Source: Apiotrichum sp. Y4204 | Lineage: Eukaryota > Basidiomycota > Tremellomycetes > Trichosporonales > Trichosporonaceae | Length of the DNA: 64,000 bases | Assembly: GCA_025531455.1 (NCBI GenBank) | Contig: JAMYHL010000118.1 | Span: 58,888-122,887, forward strand | Direction: 5' to 3' | Program-made: the position numbers and the translations under genes | Notes under the pieces: model-generated | The model's database searches: none | Seen by the model: only the letters and a program-made list of their open reading frames with translations | What the model was told of the DNA's origin: nothing | Shown here: positions 1 through 11,247 of the stretch, one piece after another | Layout of the letters: each line of letters begins with the position of its first letter | Numbering within the stretch: position 1 is the first letter of the stretch

Positions 1-2298
1 GCTGAAGCCGTAGCCGAAGAATTAGCGAGGAGGATCCTGCAGCAGCCTGTCTTTGCGCACCTTGATTCCCGCCCATGTTCCGTTCAGATGCGAATTGGCG
101 GCGCCAAAGGCCTTTTATCACTCATGAGCCCAAGACAACAGGACCTCTACCCCGGCAAGCACATTATCCTTCGTGATTCCATGATCAAGTCGGAAGCGCG
201 TGACAAACACAAGCTCCATCCCGCTCTGTCCACTCTTGACGTCCTGCGCGTCGACTACATGAAAGTGGGCGCCACATTGTCAAGCGAGCCTATCATCGTC
301 TTGGAACACAATGGAGTACCGACCGAGGTCCTACTACGAATGGCCCAGAACGGGTTGGAGGAGATCAAGCGTGTGTTCCTTCCTACGCCACATGAGGGTG
401 AGACGCCAGAGGACGTGGCAGAACGCCTTATCTCCGCTACTTACCGTCTCGGCGGCGTCGCTACGGAGCGCCGGAGACGGGACGTGGTAGCCAAAGGGCA
501 TAGTGCCAAGGTCGCCGGTGTCATCTCTGGCATGTTTTCAGCATCGTCGGAAGAGGAGGCCGCGAAGGAGACTGATCTCCCGTTAGCGGAAAGGTGAGTT
601 GATCAACACTTGTGGTTAACACGCTAACATGACAGACTTTACGAGATTCTCCTCGCCGGCTACATACCGACAGTCAACAAATGCGCATACGCTGCAAGTC
701 TTCTCCGATCACTCGTGAGGACGCTGTCAGACAAAGCTGTAAGGGACTTCAAGATCTCAGTGGATCAGAGCGCGACTGCGTTTATTGTGCCTGACTCAAC
801 GGGTGTGTTGGCACCTGACGAGATCTTCGTGTCGTTTTCGTCGGACCAGCCTGTCGACCCAGTGACGCGGCGTCGAATGATGTTTCTCGAGGGCGAATGT
901 CTCTTGTTCCGTTATCCTTGCAAGTTACCTACCGATGTCCGCAAGTGCAAGGCCGTTGTGAAACCGGAGCTCTTCCATCTCCGCGACTGTATTGTTTTAT
1001 CCGCCAACAGCGAGCTGTGTACGGCGTCTCCGGCGAGCTTCCTGGGGGGAGGCGATTACGATGGCGACACTGCGACCGTCATCTGGGACCCAGCATTGGT
1101 AACCCCGTTTCGAAACGCTCCTACCGAGCTTGCTGTTCCCCCGCCAAATTTCCAGTCCAACTTTGTCAAGCAGGTAACCTCTGTACACGAAGTTCTTGAT
1201 GCGGTGGGAAGCGACTGTGACGACGCCACTCTTATCACAAACCTACAGCATTTCCTCCTTGGTGCAATGCTAGACGAACAATTGGCCGGCATTTATTCGA
1301 GTTTACACGATACGTCGGTGTACATCCGCGGTTGTGGCCATCCCCAAACGATGAGGCTTGCTCACATGTTCTGCTCGGTGCTCGATGCACGCAAGAGCGG
1401 CCTGAGCGTACCTCACGACATCCGGATGTCGGATCGTAGGAAGAATGTCGGGGAGGTAGCATGGAGGCGACACAAGAAGGGAAAAGACGACAGCCTGGAG
1501 AACATTACCTACGCCCAACGACCTCTGCAACTCGGGAGGTTTATTGTGAGATCTAACTTCCGTCAAGCCTCAAGCTGACCTTTAGATGGACATTCTCTTC
1601 AACGCCGTGGAGGCCAAGCAGATTGAGATACTTGCCTCATTTCCGGACCCCAGCCGCGAGGCGATCAGTGAGGATTACTCTGGGTTCACAGAATCGTTCA
1701 AGTACCTCGTGGCGCGGCCAACAGTGGCAGACCTTCCAGATGTGGACACCAAGTTTGGTATACAGGTCAACATGTTGGACAGGCATGTCAAATACTGTCT
1801 CAGGCTCTGGACGTTTATCCACACGAAGATTGACGACACCCCCATTGCCGAACTGTACAAGACACTGTGGACTGGCGGGGATTTCTCGTCTTGTCGCGCC
1901 GTGAACCGCTCTGAACGCAAAGGCAAGAAATCTGAAGACCACGCGCAACGCAAGATTGCAGCTCGCATGCAAGAGCTTACCTTGGTGTGGCGCGACGGTC
2001 TGCAGCTTGAGCAGGTGCCGCTGCTTGCCCCCTTTGGGCGGGAGGACATGCTTGCCGAACTTAAGGTTGCGTGCGCGATTCAAGCAACCACCAAAAAGCG
2101 GGCGACGGTCAAGGTCCCGTGAGTTGAACGACCTAGTCTCTGGTTTCCGTTGCCATAGCAGTAGCTGACATGTCCAGATTTGAGCTTGATCTCGCCACCA
2201 TGTGTGCCATGAAGGCGCGTATGGACGGCCCGACCCGCTGTGTCCCGGCTGCCATGGCCACCAGACTCAAGCCGACATTTTCCCACCTCATGAACTAA
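1..2298 (+). CDS. RNA-dependent RNA polymerase (RdRP), 3' part; 5' end lies outside the window
   Basis: This is a eukaryotic cell-encoded RdRP of the QDE-1/RDR family, which makes double-stranded RNA for silencing. The frame is open from base 1. Exons are 1-593, 636-1545, 1586-2118 and 2178-2298 and give 718 residues. The hallmark catalytic motif GGDYDGD is at 1051-1068, and an upstream block reads QMRIGGAKGLLSL, also typical of the family. The three introns (42, 40 and 59 nt) have GTGAG donors and each restores the frame. The end is fixed by the TAA at 2296-2298. It converges on CMC2 with 265 bp between stops. The catalytic aspartates are intact, so the gene looks functional, which suggests that this fungus keeps an RNAi pathway. 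Family assignment is certain; which paralogue it is cannot be said. Confidence 0.93.
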
Positions 2299-2563
2299 TC
2301 ATATCAATACCTCGCATTGTTATTAGAATACCCCTCTGTCCTGTCCGATTGAAGCTACCCATTGTTACCCATTGTTTAGTATCTCAAATGGAGCCCACGA
2401 GGTGCAACGTTTGTTCAGCCCGTACGGCTCTATCCATAAAGCGGCGAATAAGACCACCGCAATGTAGATGTCTACACACCAGATCTTACCATCTGCCCCA
2501 AGCAACAGATACCGTGAAAATGCAATGCAGAGTGGTGACGTCCTCAAGTCTCGCTGTATATGT

Positions 2564-3174
2564 CTACTGCTTGTTGGCCGCGGTATCAGCCGTGTCGGCG
2601 TCGAGCTTGGCCCATGCCTCCTGCTTTTTCCGCGTGCGCTCCTTGGACGCCTCGCGGTTACGTGTTGTGCGGTCGACGCGCTGAGGTCAGCAAAGGCTCG
2701 TCTACGTGAACTGATGCCATCCAAGATGCGCTTTAGCTTGCCGGTGGCCCCTCGCAACGGTCGTTCACTACTGCCCCTCGTCCGCCCAGTTGGCAAAGAA
2801 CGTTTACAATCCCAGTCGCGTTCGCCTACCCCAAAGCCGGCCCTTCTCGTCCCTTTAGACCACCTCCCCAGCTCCCTCTCTCCCCTCCATCCCTCTCATC
2901 TGTCCACTCCTCGGCTCACGACTCACCTCCTGACGCAGGCACATGTTGAGCTCATGCTTGGCATTGTTGCACACGCCGAGAAACTTGAACGTCGACGTCG
3001 CGTGGCACTCCTCGAGCGCCTTGATGAGGTCGGCACAAGCTGGCGTCAGACATAACTCGCGAGAGGAGAGGCGAGATCCGGCGAGTTATTTGGACGCCAG
3101 TGATTCCAAGAATCCACTTTCACCGACCAGGACTTACCCAGCTGGCGTTCCGGGACTCCGAGGGGGGCGTGCAT
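2564..3174 (-). CDS. CMC2: CMC2-like twin CX9C mitochondrial protein
   Basis: A small protein of 88 residues from three exons (3138-3174, 2927-3039, 2564-2680). It starts MHAPLGVPERQL and carries two CX9C motifs: C-ADLIKALEE-C and C-NNAKHELNM-C. This twin CX9C fold is typical of proteins imported into the mitochondrial intermembrane space by Mia40. The spacing, the ALEECHAT segment and the basic tail (RTTRNREASKERTRKKQ) match Cmc2, a cytochrome c oxidase assembly factor. All splice junctions keep frame (37+113+117 nt). The start lies only 309 bp from the ZIM17 start on the other strand, so the two mitochondrial genes probably share a promoter. Plus-strand open frames over this gene are shadows. 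Confidence 0.85.
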
Positions 3175-3483
3175 GGTGGGTGGATAAGTCGAGAGTGGAG
3201 AAGAGATGAGAGAACGCAACTTTCAACTCCGGTAACGAATGGACGACCCCAGGTTGCAACGTTCGGAATGGCAGTTGTGCGGCGGCAGCGGACGGCTTTT
3301 GTTCCTGTTCGACCTGTTCCTGGATTTTTGGGTGGCAACATTATGCATTATGCAGTATGGCTCCTCGTCTGCAATGGCTGCAGTTGTGGACAAATCATTC
3401 GGATTCTAGCTTCTAGCAACCTCCACATTGAATTTCCCACTCCACTCTCTCCACACATCCTCATCACTCACTCTGTCCGCTTC
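3175..3483. promoter_or_regulatory. Divergent CMC2/ZIM17 intergenic region
   Basis: These 309 bp separate the start codons of two divergently transcribed mitochondrial-protein genes and must hold both promoters. I see no clear TATA box. The ZIM17-proximal part is pyrimidine-rich, with short CTC and CAC runs just before the ATG. Confidence 0.6.
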
Positions 3484-4234
3484 ATGTCTTCCATCGCAGT
3501 GCGCTCCCTTCGTTTCGCGCTTGGCGCCGCGCGCCCCATCGCGCGCGCCCCGCTGCGCGCACCCATCGCGTCGTCGTCCATGCTCGCCCGTCCGTGGATG
3601 CGGTACAACTCTTCCAGCTCAAGCTCGTCCGGCTCGAGCTCTGGCTCATCGACACCCTCCTCCTCATCTTCATCTACGCCCGCGTCTTCCCCCGAGCCAG
3701 AGTCGCACACGCACCATCTCGAGGCGCCCGAGCCCGGGTCGAAGCCGACCCCTGTGCTCCAGGTCGAGCCGCGCCTCCAGATGACGTTTACGTGCACTGC
3801 TGGCGCCGAGAAGGGTAACCCGACGTGTGGGCACCGTAGCACGCACGAGTTTAGCAAGCGCTCGTACACCAAAGGCATCGTGCTCGTTCAGTGTCCCGAG
3901 TGCAAGGCGCGCCATCTTATTGCTGATCATCTCGGGTGGTTCAAGGTGGGTCTTGAATTGCAGTTGTCGATGTCGGCTGGCCCGTCGTGAAGGGTGGGAA
4001 GTGGCCGTTGTGAAAGCTGGCTCCGGCGCGTTCCTTGTCACGTGCCCCCGTTCGTCTCGTGGCTTATCAGCATCGGAGAATCTGCGCCTTGAAGCTGCCC
4101 GTCGCTAACGCCAGGAATCCACAGAGGACGGCAAGCTTCGTACCGTCGAAGACCTCTTGCGGGCCAAGGGCGAGCAGATCAAGAAGGGGCGTGTGACAAT
4201 GGACGGGGATATCGAGTACGCCCCGGAGGAGTAA
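3484..4234 (+). CDS. ZIM17: Zim17/Hep1-type DNL zinc-finger protein, mitochondrial Hsp70 escort
   Basis: Two exons (3484-3945, 4115-4234) encode 193 residues. The N-terminus is Arg/Ala-rich without acidic residues, as in a mitochondrial presequence. A long Ser-rich stretch follows (about residues 40-65), then the DNL zinc finger, with a CPEC pair and HLIADHLGWF, which is diagnostic of the family. Zim17 keeps matrix Hsp70 from aggregating. Oddly, the first zinc pair reads C-x10-C where C-x2-C is usual; spacing from the second cysteine to CPEC is the normal 21. The acceptor at 4113-4114 was chosen because it continues in frame to ESTEDGKLRTVEDLL; the next AG breaks the frame. The 169-nt intron is long for this window. 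Confidence 0.88.
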
Positions 4235-4474
4235 GATAAACTGTAGAGTGAAATTGCATACTGTTCTTTGACTGCCGCGGGGACGAGATTTCTGACGGTG
4301 AGACGTGGAATCATCAGGTGTAAGGTGTACTGTTTGCGGATGGCGTGTCGACACTCCATTTATCAAGTACGGAGGTGCATGTGAAAGCATTACCGCGACA
4401 GGCCTCTAATATAACAACTAGGAATACAACAAGGTAGGTGCCGCCCACTGCTCACTGTGCCATCGTAGTCACAG

Positions 4475-5487
4475 TTATGAGCTCGTTGACGTTGACAGCG
4501 AGCCATTGGGCTGGGGCGCCGGGACAAGGGCGACAAACGCCTTGCGTACTGGGCCAGATTAGCGCTGAATGAAACATCTCGCCTCGCTCCTTCCACTGAC
4601 CCTTCTTGATGAATCCGTACATATCTCTGTCTTCATTCAGCTGAGCAACCAGCTCCGGCATGTGTGCCACCGGAGGATCACACTGCGGCACGACGTAGGT
4701 CGTGGAATCGACATCGATAACGAATGAAAACTCGCGCATCGGCTTTGCGGGATCAATGAGCGTGAAGAGGAATAACAGACGGTTGCCTACCCTGTCAGCT
4801 CTACTGAAGCCTCGCATGAGCTCACCTCCTACGCCTTGGACCTTGAGCCCAAGGGCGTTTTCCAGGACCTTCAACTGCGATATGTCCATCTCCTGATTCT
4901 CCGCAAGAACCTTGCTCTGACGCTCCTTGGTCGCGCGCTCGGCCCGGATATCCGTGTTGATGGAAGCATACTCGTTGTCAAGTCCGCTTGCTGTCTCCTT
5001 GATCTTATTGAGGGACGCCTGTAGTCGAGTGAGGGATGTTGTTAAGTCGGCGATCGTGTGTCGCTCCACCTCAATGGCTGGGATAGTCAGCCAAGTGCCC
5101 TTGTTAACATCAGTCGCAATCCCCCACTCACTCTGAAGCATCTCGCTCTCACGCGTCTGTTCCAGCTGAATCTGGCGTTCCGTCTCGTCCTTCTGGGCAG
5201 TCAAGTCGCGCACTCGAGTCACATGGTCCTGGGCGCGGTCGCCGATCTCCTTTTTTGCTCGCAGCGCGTATGTGTCAATCTTCTCAGTTAGAAAGTGTCG
5301 TCAAATGTAGCTATGGAACCAAGACTATGACAGCTTTGTGTAACACACTTACAGCCTTGAGGAAGCGCTCCATCCCGGCATGGAACTCCTCCCAATGGAC
5401 GTTGAGCAGGTGCGGGTTGCCCGCACGAGACTCCTCGATCAGGTCCTTGAGTGCGACGCGCTGGCCTGGAAGAACTTCGACCGGCAT
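4475..5487 (-). CDS. SPC25: Kinetochore protein Spc25 (Ndc80 complex)
   Basis: Four exons (5353-5487, 4826-5282, 4601-4786, 4475-4548) give 283 residues. The first part is a long helical coiled coil. The C-terminal globular domain shows the Spc25 signature: VLENALGLKVQGVGGNRL, then MREFSFVIDVD, CDPPV, LVAQLNEDRDMYGFIKKVRKAF. Spc25 pairs with Spc24 to anchor the Ndc80 complex at the inner kinetochore. The last two introns (4787-4825, 39 nt; 4549-4600, 52 nt) are not obvious, because the frame runs on through both. Removing them restores the family sequence at both sites, which is why I choose this model over the longer open frame ending at 4452. The gene is divergent from DBF2. Confidence 0.88.
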
Positions 5488-6298
5488 GTTGAAGAGAGTC
5501 GAGGATAGTAGGGGCCGTGACAGGCGGAGGATGGATGCAAGCGTCAAGCGTAAGACGATGGAAATATTGACAAATGACAAGGTGCTGTGCCTTTGTTGTG
5601 ATGTTTGTGTTCAGAATCCGTGCAGGCGGTCACGGGAAGAGAGGCGCGTGGCGCGCGTGGCACAAGGGAAAATCAAAAAAAGGTATTACCGTGAGAAACA
5701 TGCTTTGTCTGTAATCGCTATTTGACTACCATTTCAAGCTAGTTTCTATGTCTATTAAAACTGTTGACTTGGCCATTAAGGCCAGGTTCGCGACTGACTT
5801 TTTCTGGTGATCGCGTGTCGATCTGGTCCCGCCGCCCGGGAGTTGTGGTGGTCCTGTGCGCCTGTGCCCTTTTGGCCTTTTGGATGGGATAAACAAACAA
5901 AGCAGGCGCGCGGACCGTGTTCGCTTGTGGTCCTGTGCAATCCTGCATGTCCTGTGCATGTCCTGTTCAGCCAGCGTCTGTGCCTCTGTCCTCCCCCCTC
6001 CCCCCTCCCGCCTCCCCGGTCGTCACAGGCAAAGGAGAAGAGAAAAAAATAACATCCACCCACACAGACCCCCAAGCGCACAAACAAAACACACGACTCT
6101 ACCTACCCACAAACACATCCGACAGCACCACAGCAACCACAAATTCACAACATCAACGTAAACATAAACAACTCTACTCAAGATACACACACTCCAACAC
6201 CCACACACAAACACTCGCGTTACCACATACGACTAGTATCCCCCCCGCCCCCCCTCCCCCCTCCCCCCTTCTTTCTCTTCTCTCTTTCTTTCTCCAAC
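5488..6298. promoter_or_regulatory. Divergent SPC25/DBF2 intergenic region with C-rich tracts
   Basis: These 811 bp lie between two mitotic genes. They contain repeated TCCTGTGC-like words around 5850-5970, a C-run cluster at 5992-6016, an A/C-rich CACACA region (6055-6230) and a second C-run cluster at 6240-6269 just before the DBF2 start. No open frame here looks like a gene. Confidence 0.6.
6240..6269 (-). repeat. Poly-C tracts on the plus strand (G-quadruplex-capable minus strand)
   Basis: Four or more runs of five to seven C separated by single G or T bases lie 30-60 bp before the DBF2 ATG. A similar cluster is at 5992-6016. The minus strand fits the G-quadruplex sequence pattern. Function is unknown. 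Confidence 0.6.
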
Positions 6299-8451
6299 AT
6301 GCTCGCCCGAGTACTCAAATCGGCGCAGTCGAACCCGTCTTCGCCAGTAAAGTCAAAGGACCAGCAGAACTCTACGACAATGTCCAGCAGCACATCTCCC
6401 GCCGGCGCCCCCACGCCTTCCAAGATTCCTAGGGCCAAGGAATCGTCTACAACGTCGGCATACTCGAAGGAGAACACCGCTCCTTCCGGTGCAAACGGCA
6501 ATGCCACCGACCGCTCCAGCTACCTCTCGTTCCTTTGGAATCAGGACAAGGAGAAGGGCCATCAGGCCGGCGCTCCGGTTCCGCCTCCCAAGAACGGGAC
6601 TTACGACGACGACGTTCACATGATGACTGTCAAGGGAACCATCAACCCAGCCTTGCTGAAGCCCGTTGACAAGGCGGCCCCTCATCAGTACCACTACCAG
6701 AAGCAGCAGCACCTCGGCGTCCCCGGTGCTGTCGCCGTCGCGTCACGTTACGACGAGGACGTTCGTATGAGGACCGCCAAGCAGGAGGCCGAGACCCAAG
6801 TCAAGCAGCGCACCCTTGCGCTCTGGGAACGTGAGCTCGTTGAGTCGCCGGAGGTGAAGCGCAAGGCAACTGTCGCGCAAATATGTAAGTCAGGGTGTCA
6901 ATGCGGTTATGAGCTTTCGCTGACAAACTCAGATTTCCTTGATTACTATTGTGCGTTTTCATCCGGCGAGCAAACGCTTACGTTCAGTTGACCTTCTCGG
7001 ATACCACGCTGGTCGTAAGCGTCGTCTTGAGAACTTTAAGAAGGATACCACCGAGCGCAACGTAAGTTTGTGTATCTGGGCTACACTGACTTCAGGTCAC
7101 GGGCGACGCCTACACCAAGGAGCTCCAGAGCTACAATGGACGCGAGCGCGTGCTCCTCCGCAAGCGCCGCACTAAGCTCCGTGTGGAGCAGTTCCGCATT
7201 ATTGCCCAGGTTGGACAGGGTGGTTACGGCTCGGTCTACCTGGCACGCAAGGCAGACACAAACGAGGTGTGTGCCCTCAAGAAGATGCGCAAGGGAACTC
7301 TTGCCAAGATGGACGAGGTCAAGCACGTCCTCGTGGAGCGTGATATTCTTACCGCCGTGAAAACTCCCTGGCTCGTTCGTCTTCTGTACGCCTTCCAGGA
7401 CAAGGACCATGTCTACCTTGCCATGGAGTACGTTCCTGGTGGTGACTTCCGCACGCTCCTCAACAACTCCGGTGTCCTCAAGGAGGAGCACGCGCGCTTC
7501 TACGCGGCTGAGATGTTTGCCGGTGTGAACGAGCTCCACAAGCTCGGTTACATCCACCGTGACCTGAAACCCGAGAACTTCCTGGTGGATGGCACTGGCC
7601 ACGTTAAACTCACCGACTTTGGTCTTGCGACTGGCTCGCTCAACCCCCAGAAGATTGACCAGATGAAGCAGAAGGTAAGAATGATGGCCTGCAGCCGCTG
7701 ACTGTGACAGCTCGACCAGGTCTCGGATGACGACCTCGTCTTCCGCAGCACGCTTGAGCGTCGCACCATCTACCGCAGTATCCGCATGGCGGAGCCGCGC
7801 TACGCCGACTCCGTTGTCGGCTCGCCCGACTACATGCCTCCAGAGGTTTTGCGCGGTCGGACGTACACATTCTCGGCCGACTACTGGTCGCTGGGTTGCA
7901 TCCTCTTCGAGTTTTTGTGTGGCTTCCCGCCCTTCTCTGGCTCCACTCCCGAAGAGACCTGGGCCAACCTGAAGAACTGGACTCGCGTGCTTCGCCGTCC
8001 TGTTTACGACCGCCCCGAGGACCTGATCTTCAACCTCAGTGACGTCGCTTGGGATGCTGTCACTCGGTGAGTTTGCCGCAAGATACCTGAAACCCCGCTA
8101 ATTTCCAGTCTGATTGCCCACCCCAAGGACCGTGCTACAACTCTGCCGGATGTCCAGGCGCTCCCCTTCTTTTCGTCTCTTCCGTTTGGACAGCTGCGTC
8201 AGCTCCCTGCGCCATTCGTCCCCGTCCTCGATGGCGAGACGGACGTTGGCTACTTTGACTCGTTCACCAACCCCGAGGATATGGCCAAGTATGCCGAGGT
8301 GTTCAAGAAGCAGCGGGATGTCGAGGCAGTCGAGGAGAAGGGCATCGGCAACCGCAACAACTGGGTCGGCTTTACTTTTGGCCGCAACGCCAACCCCACC
8401 CCCAACTTTGGCCTCAAGCCGGAGGGTGAGCCGCTTGCGACCATCTTCTAA
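6299..8451 (+). CDS. DBF2: NDR-family kinase, Dbf2/Sid2 type
   Basis: Six exons (6299-6884, 6933-6950, 6988-7061, 7096-7674, 7711-8066, 8109-8451) encode 651 residues. The N-terminal ~220 residues are Ser/Pro-rich. A basic block ([13 protein letters not shown]) then fits the Mob1-binding region. The kinase domain has GQGGYGSVY near residue 260, ALKKMRKG near 288, [10 protein letters not shown] near 380 and DFG near 399. A long insertion before SPDYMPPE is typical of NDR kinases. The hydrophobic motif VGFTF is near the C-terminus. Family members act with Mob1 in mitotic exit and septation. The second exon is only 18 nt and encodes YFLDYYF together with the split codons. The start is the first ATG after a pyrimidine-rich leader. 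Confidence 0.93.
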
Positions 8452-8747
8452 GCGTAGGCTCCGATACACCAATACTCTCCCCACGATCTGTGCCTGTTCC
8501 ATGCCTCCTGCCTCATTGCTACGTCTCTCTCGGAATTGTAGCTGCCTGATGTGATGACCTTAATGATGTAGCGGGCTCGAGCGTGCATTAACGGTTCCAA
8601 AGATAAGATAAGGGCCACATTGAATTGAGAAGTGGGATGGCGCCAAGTGCGATAAAACCGCAGCACCTAACGCATCTAACAGGAGGTACGGAATGCTTCA
8701 TAAGTTTTACCATATGCATCTTTCCTCCGTACCACGCTGGGTGGCAA

Positions 8748-11247
8748 CTACGTGCCCGCGAGCGCACGGCGCCACGCATCCCCCTCGTTCATAAGTACGC
8801 GTCCGACCTCACCGATTTCCATGCCGAGCGCAAGGCGACGGTCATCGGGCGCGGTGTACGGGTCCTGTGCTGCGGTAAGTGCATGTGTCGCAATGAGCGA
8901 GCTGCGCACGAGGGCCAGCTCGGCATCGCTTAGGAGGTCGTTTGACTCGGCCAGCGAACGCGTTAGCGCATCGTGGTCAGTCCGGAGCGCATGCCACGGG
9001 ATCTCTGGCATGCCCTCGCGGCGGACGCAGCGCACCAGTGCGGCAAGGAGCATCTTCTGCTGCGGCGAGCACTGCTTGATGAACAGCGCGACGGGCGAAG
9101 AGGACATTGCGTTGAGCACGCCGACCATGTCGCGCGCGCCAACGGGGCGCGGCGGCGTCTGCGTAAGTGCAACCTCGACGGCGCGGCGGCATGCATCGAG
9201 CACACGCCGCGCATCGCCGTTCGTCCCTGCCATCTTTGTTGCTGCGAGCGTGATCGCATCGGGCATGAGCACGTTGTGGTCCTCTGTCGAGCCGGGATGC
9301 GCGATTAGACGGGACTGGACAATCTCAATGAGCGAGGCGCGGTCGTACGGCTGGAAGAGGAGAGTCTGGAGACCTGGGAGAGTTAGTGGGTCACAAGAAT
9401 TATGAGCACCCACCGAGACGCGACTTGATCTTTGCAGCGAGGTGTTGCGGTAGATCCATGCGGTTCGCAATGGCAATCACAAAAAGCTGCGAATCGCGCA
9501 TTGTCGGCCAGTTAAAAAAGTTGTATACTACATCTTGTTTTGCCGTAAGCAGCTGATCGAGTTCGTCCATCAGGACAACGCTGAGGGTTAGCTTGGGTCG
9601 ACCGGGAAATGCTACTCACAAAGTGTGCCCTCTTGGGCCTCTCACACCACTTATCCCGCCCTTGCGCCCAAAGTGCGCCTCGAGACCACGCAGTGCCGTT
9701 TTGGCACTCGCACCCTGCTGTCCGGAGATGTTCTCCCATAGGACACTGTAGGCGTGTTGCGGCGATGGGATCTTGAGACCGTTAATCTCAACGTAGGAGA
9801 ACGGCGCAAGCTCGCCGTCCTCCGCTTTGCGCTTCAGCTCCTTCACGACGGCATGAACCGTCGCCGTTTTACCCGTGCCCGGAACACCGGCGATGTCTGG
9901 CGTTAGTCCATGGAGCTAGTTCAGACCTACAGAGACAGCCACCACCACCACTCTCAATTCCCTCTTCGACTCGCGCGAGCACGTCAACAAACTCCTCCTC
10001 GCGACATGGGAGACTCTCCGGCGTTGCACCGACATGCAGAAGACGCAGGGCGCGGTCGTAAGGGTCTGTCGGGAGATCCTCAAGGGGAACAGTAGACGGA
10101 AGGCGGGATGCCGACGCCTTGGCATGCGGAACCCGGCGGCGGCGCGGAGTGGCAGCCTCCTTGTCCACCTTGGTGCGCTTCGCCTTGCGTGGAGTTGCAG
10201 GGGCACGACGCGCAGCTCGTTTCCGGTTGGCGCGTTTCGGTTTCGGCTCGTCGTCGTCCTCAGCCTCGTTCTCGCCGCTGCTCGCGTCGTCGTCCTCGTC
10301 CTCGTGCGCGATTTCTACCTCGCTGGCCTCGCCCTCGTCGCTACTTGAAACCTCCTCCTCGGCAGGAGATACATCCCAGTCTCCTGTCGCCCGCCCGGTG
10401 CCCTTCCATGCATCCACGTCAACCTTCCACACCTTACCGCCACGCACCCCCTTGTCGTACGCCCTCGCGCACCAGTACACGCCTGCGCGCGTGTAGCTCC
10501 ACCCCTTCCATTTCGTCGACTTGCCCACATCGGGAAACTGCTCGAGGAACACGGCCCGCGAGTATATCGGGACGGTCTTGTTTAGCAAGGCAATTGGCAT
10601 GTCCGTGGTCGGCGGACGGGTGGCGGACGCGGCGAGGAGCACCTCATTCTACAGTGTCAGCCCTAATATCCAGTTACACTCACCTCTTCCAGCTGCAGGT
10701 TGCGCATCACACCCGGTAGATCCTCTTTGCGGAGGAACCAGTGCACCTTGCCCATCATGCGTGGCCCCTCCTCATGATCAGGCGAGGATGCACGGCTGCC
10801 CTCCTCGTCGTCGTCTTCCTCCGGCTCCTCCCATAGCGCAATGAGCATGCCTATTCCCTCCTTCCCGCCTTCAACAGCGACGCTCACGCCGTCGCCCACC
10901 GCAAACCGCTTCTCCGTCTCGCCGCGCCGGCGCTTCGGCGTAGTCGGCCCAGTCGACGGCCCCGCCTCAGGCCCCTCGTCCTCGTCAGACTCGGACGAGC
11001 TCGACCCGTTCCCGCCCCCGTCCCGCCCGCGTATCCTTTTCCCGCGCATTATCTCCACAACAGGCGCGACCGCCCCCCGCCGCTGCGTCACACGCTTGAA
11101 CGACGAGTAGAATGTCTTGGCGCCCTCCGTCCCCTTTGGCGCTGACGTCCATGCAAATGTTGTGTTTGCCGGCCTAATTGTGATCGCCGGCGCCTGTACC
11201 GGCGTGAACATCTGACTGCGCGTTGAGCGCCGCGGTGTCGATGTCAT
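8748..11247 (-). CDS. ORC1: Origin recognition complex subunit 1 (BAH plus AAA+ ATPase)
   Basis: Five exons (10684-11247, 9931-10648, 9620-9896, 9414-9580, 8748-9373) encode 783 residues. A BAH domain spans about residues 90-260 (GKVHWFLRKEDL, WKGWSYTRAGVYWCARAYD). An acidic then basic disordered linker follows. The AAA+ core has Walker A AGVPGTGKTATVHAV and Walker B VVLMDELDQLL, and the C-terminal part reads as the ORC1/CDC6 lid and winged-helix region. ORC1 binds origins, uses ATP and helps load the MCM helicase. The 34-nt intron 9897-9930 sits just before Walker A and was placed because it restores GGCLYIAGVPGTGKT. The gene converges on DBF2 with 296 bp between stops. Confidence 0.94.

Noticed and set aside
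2365..3055. Open frames on both strands across CMC2
   Set aside because: The three-exon CMC2 model with twin CX9C explains the coding signal. The longer frames cross its introns.
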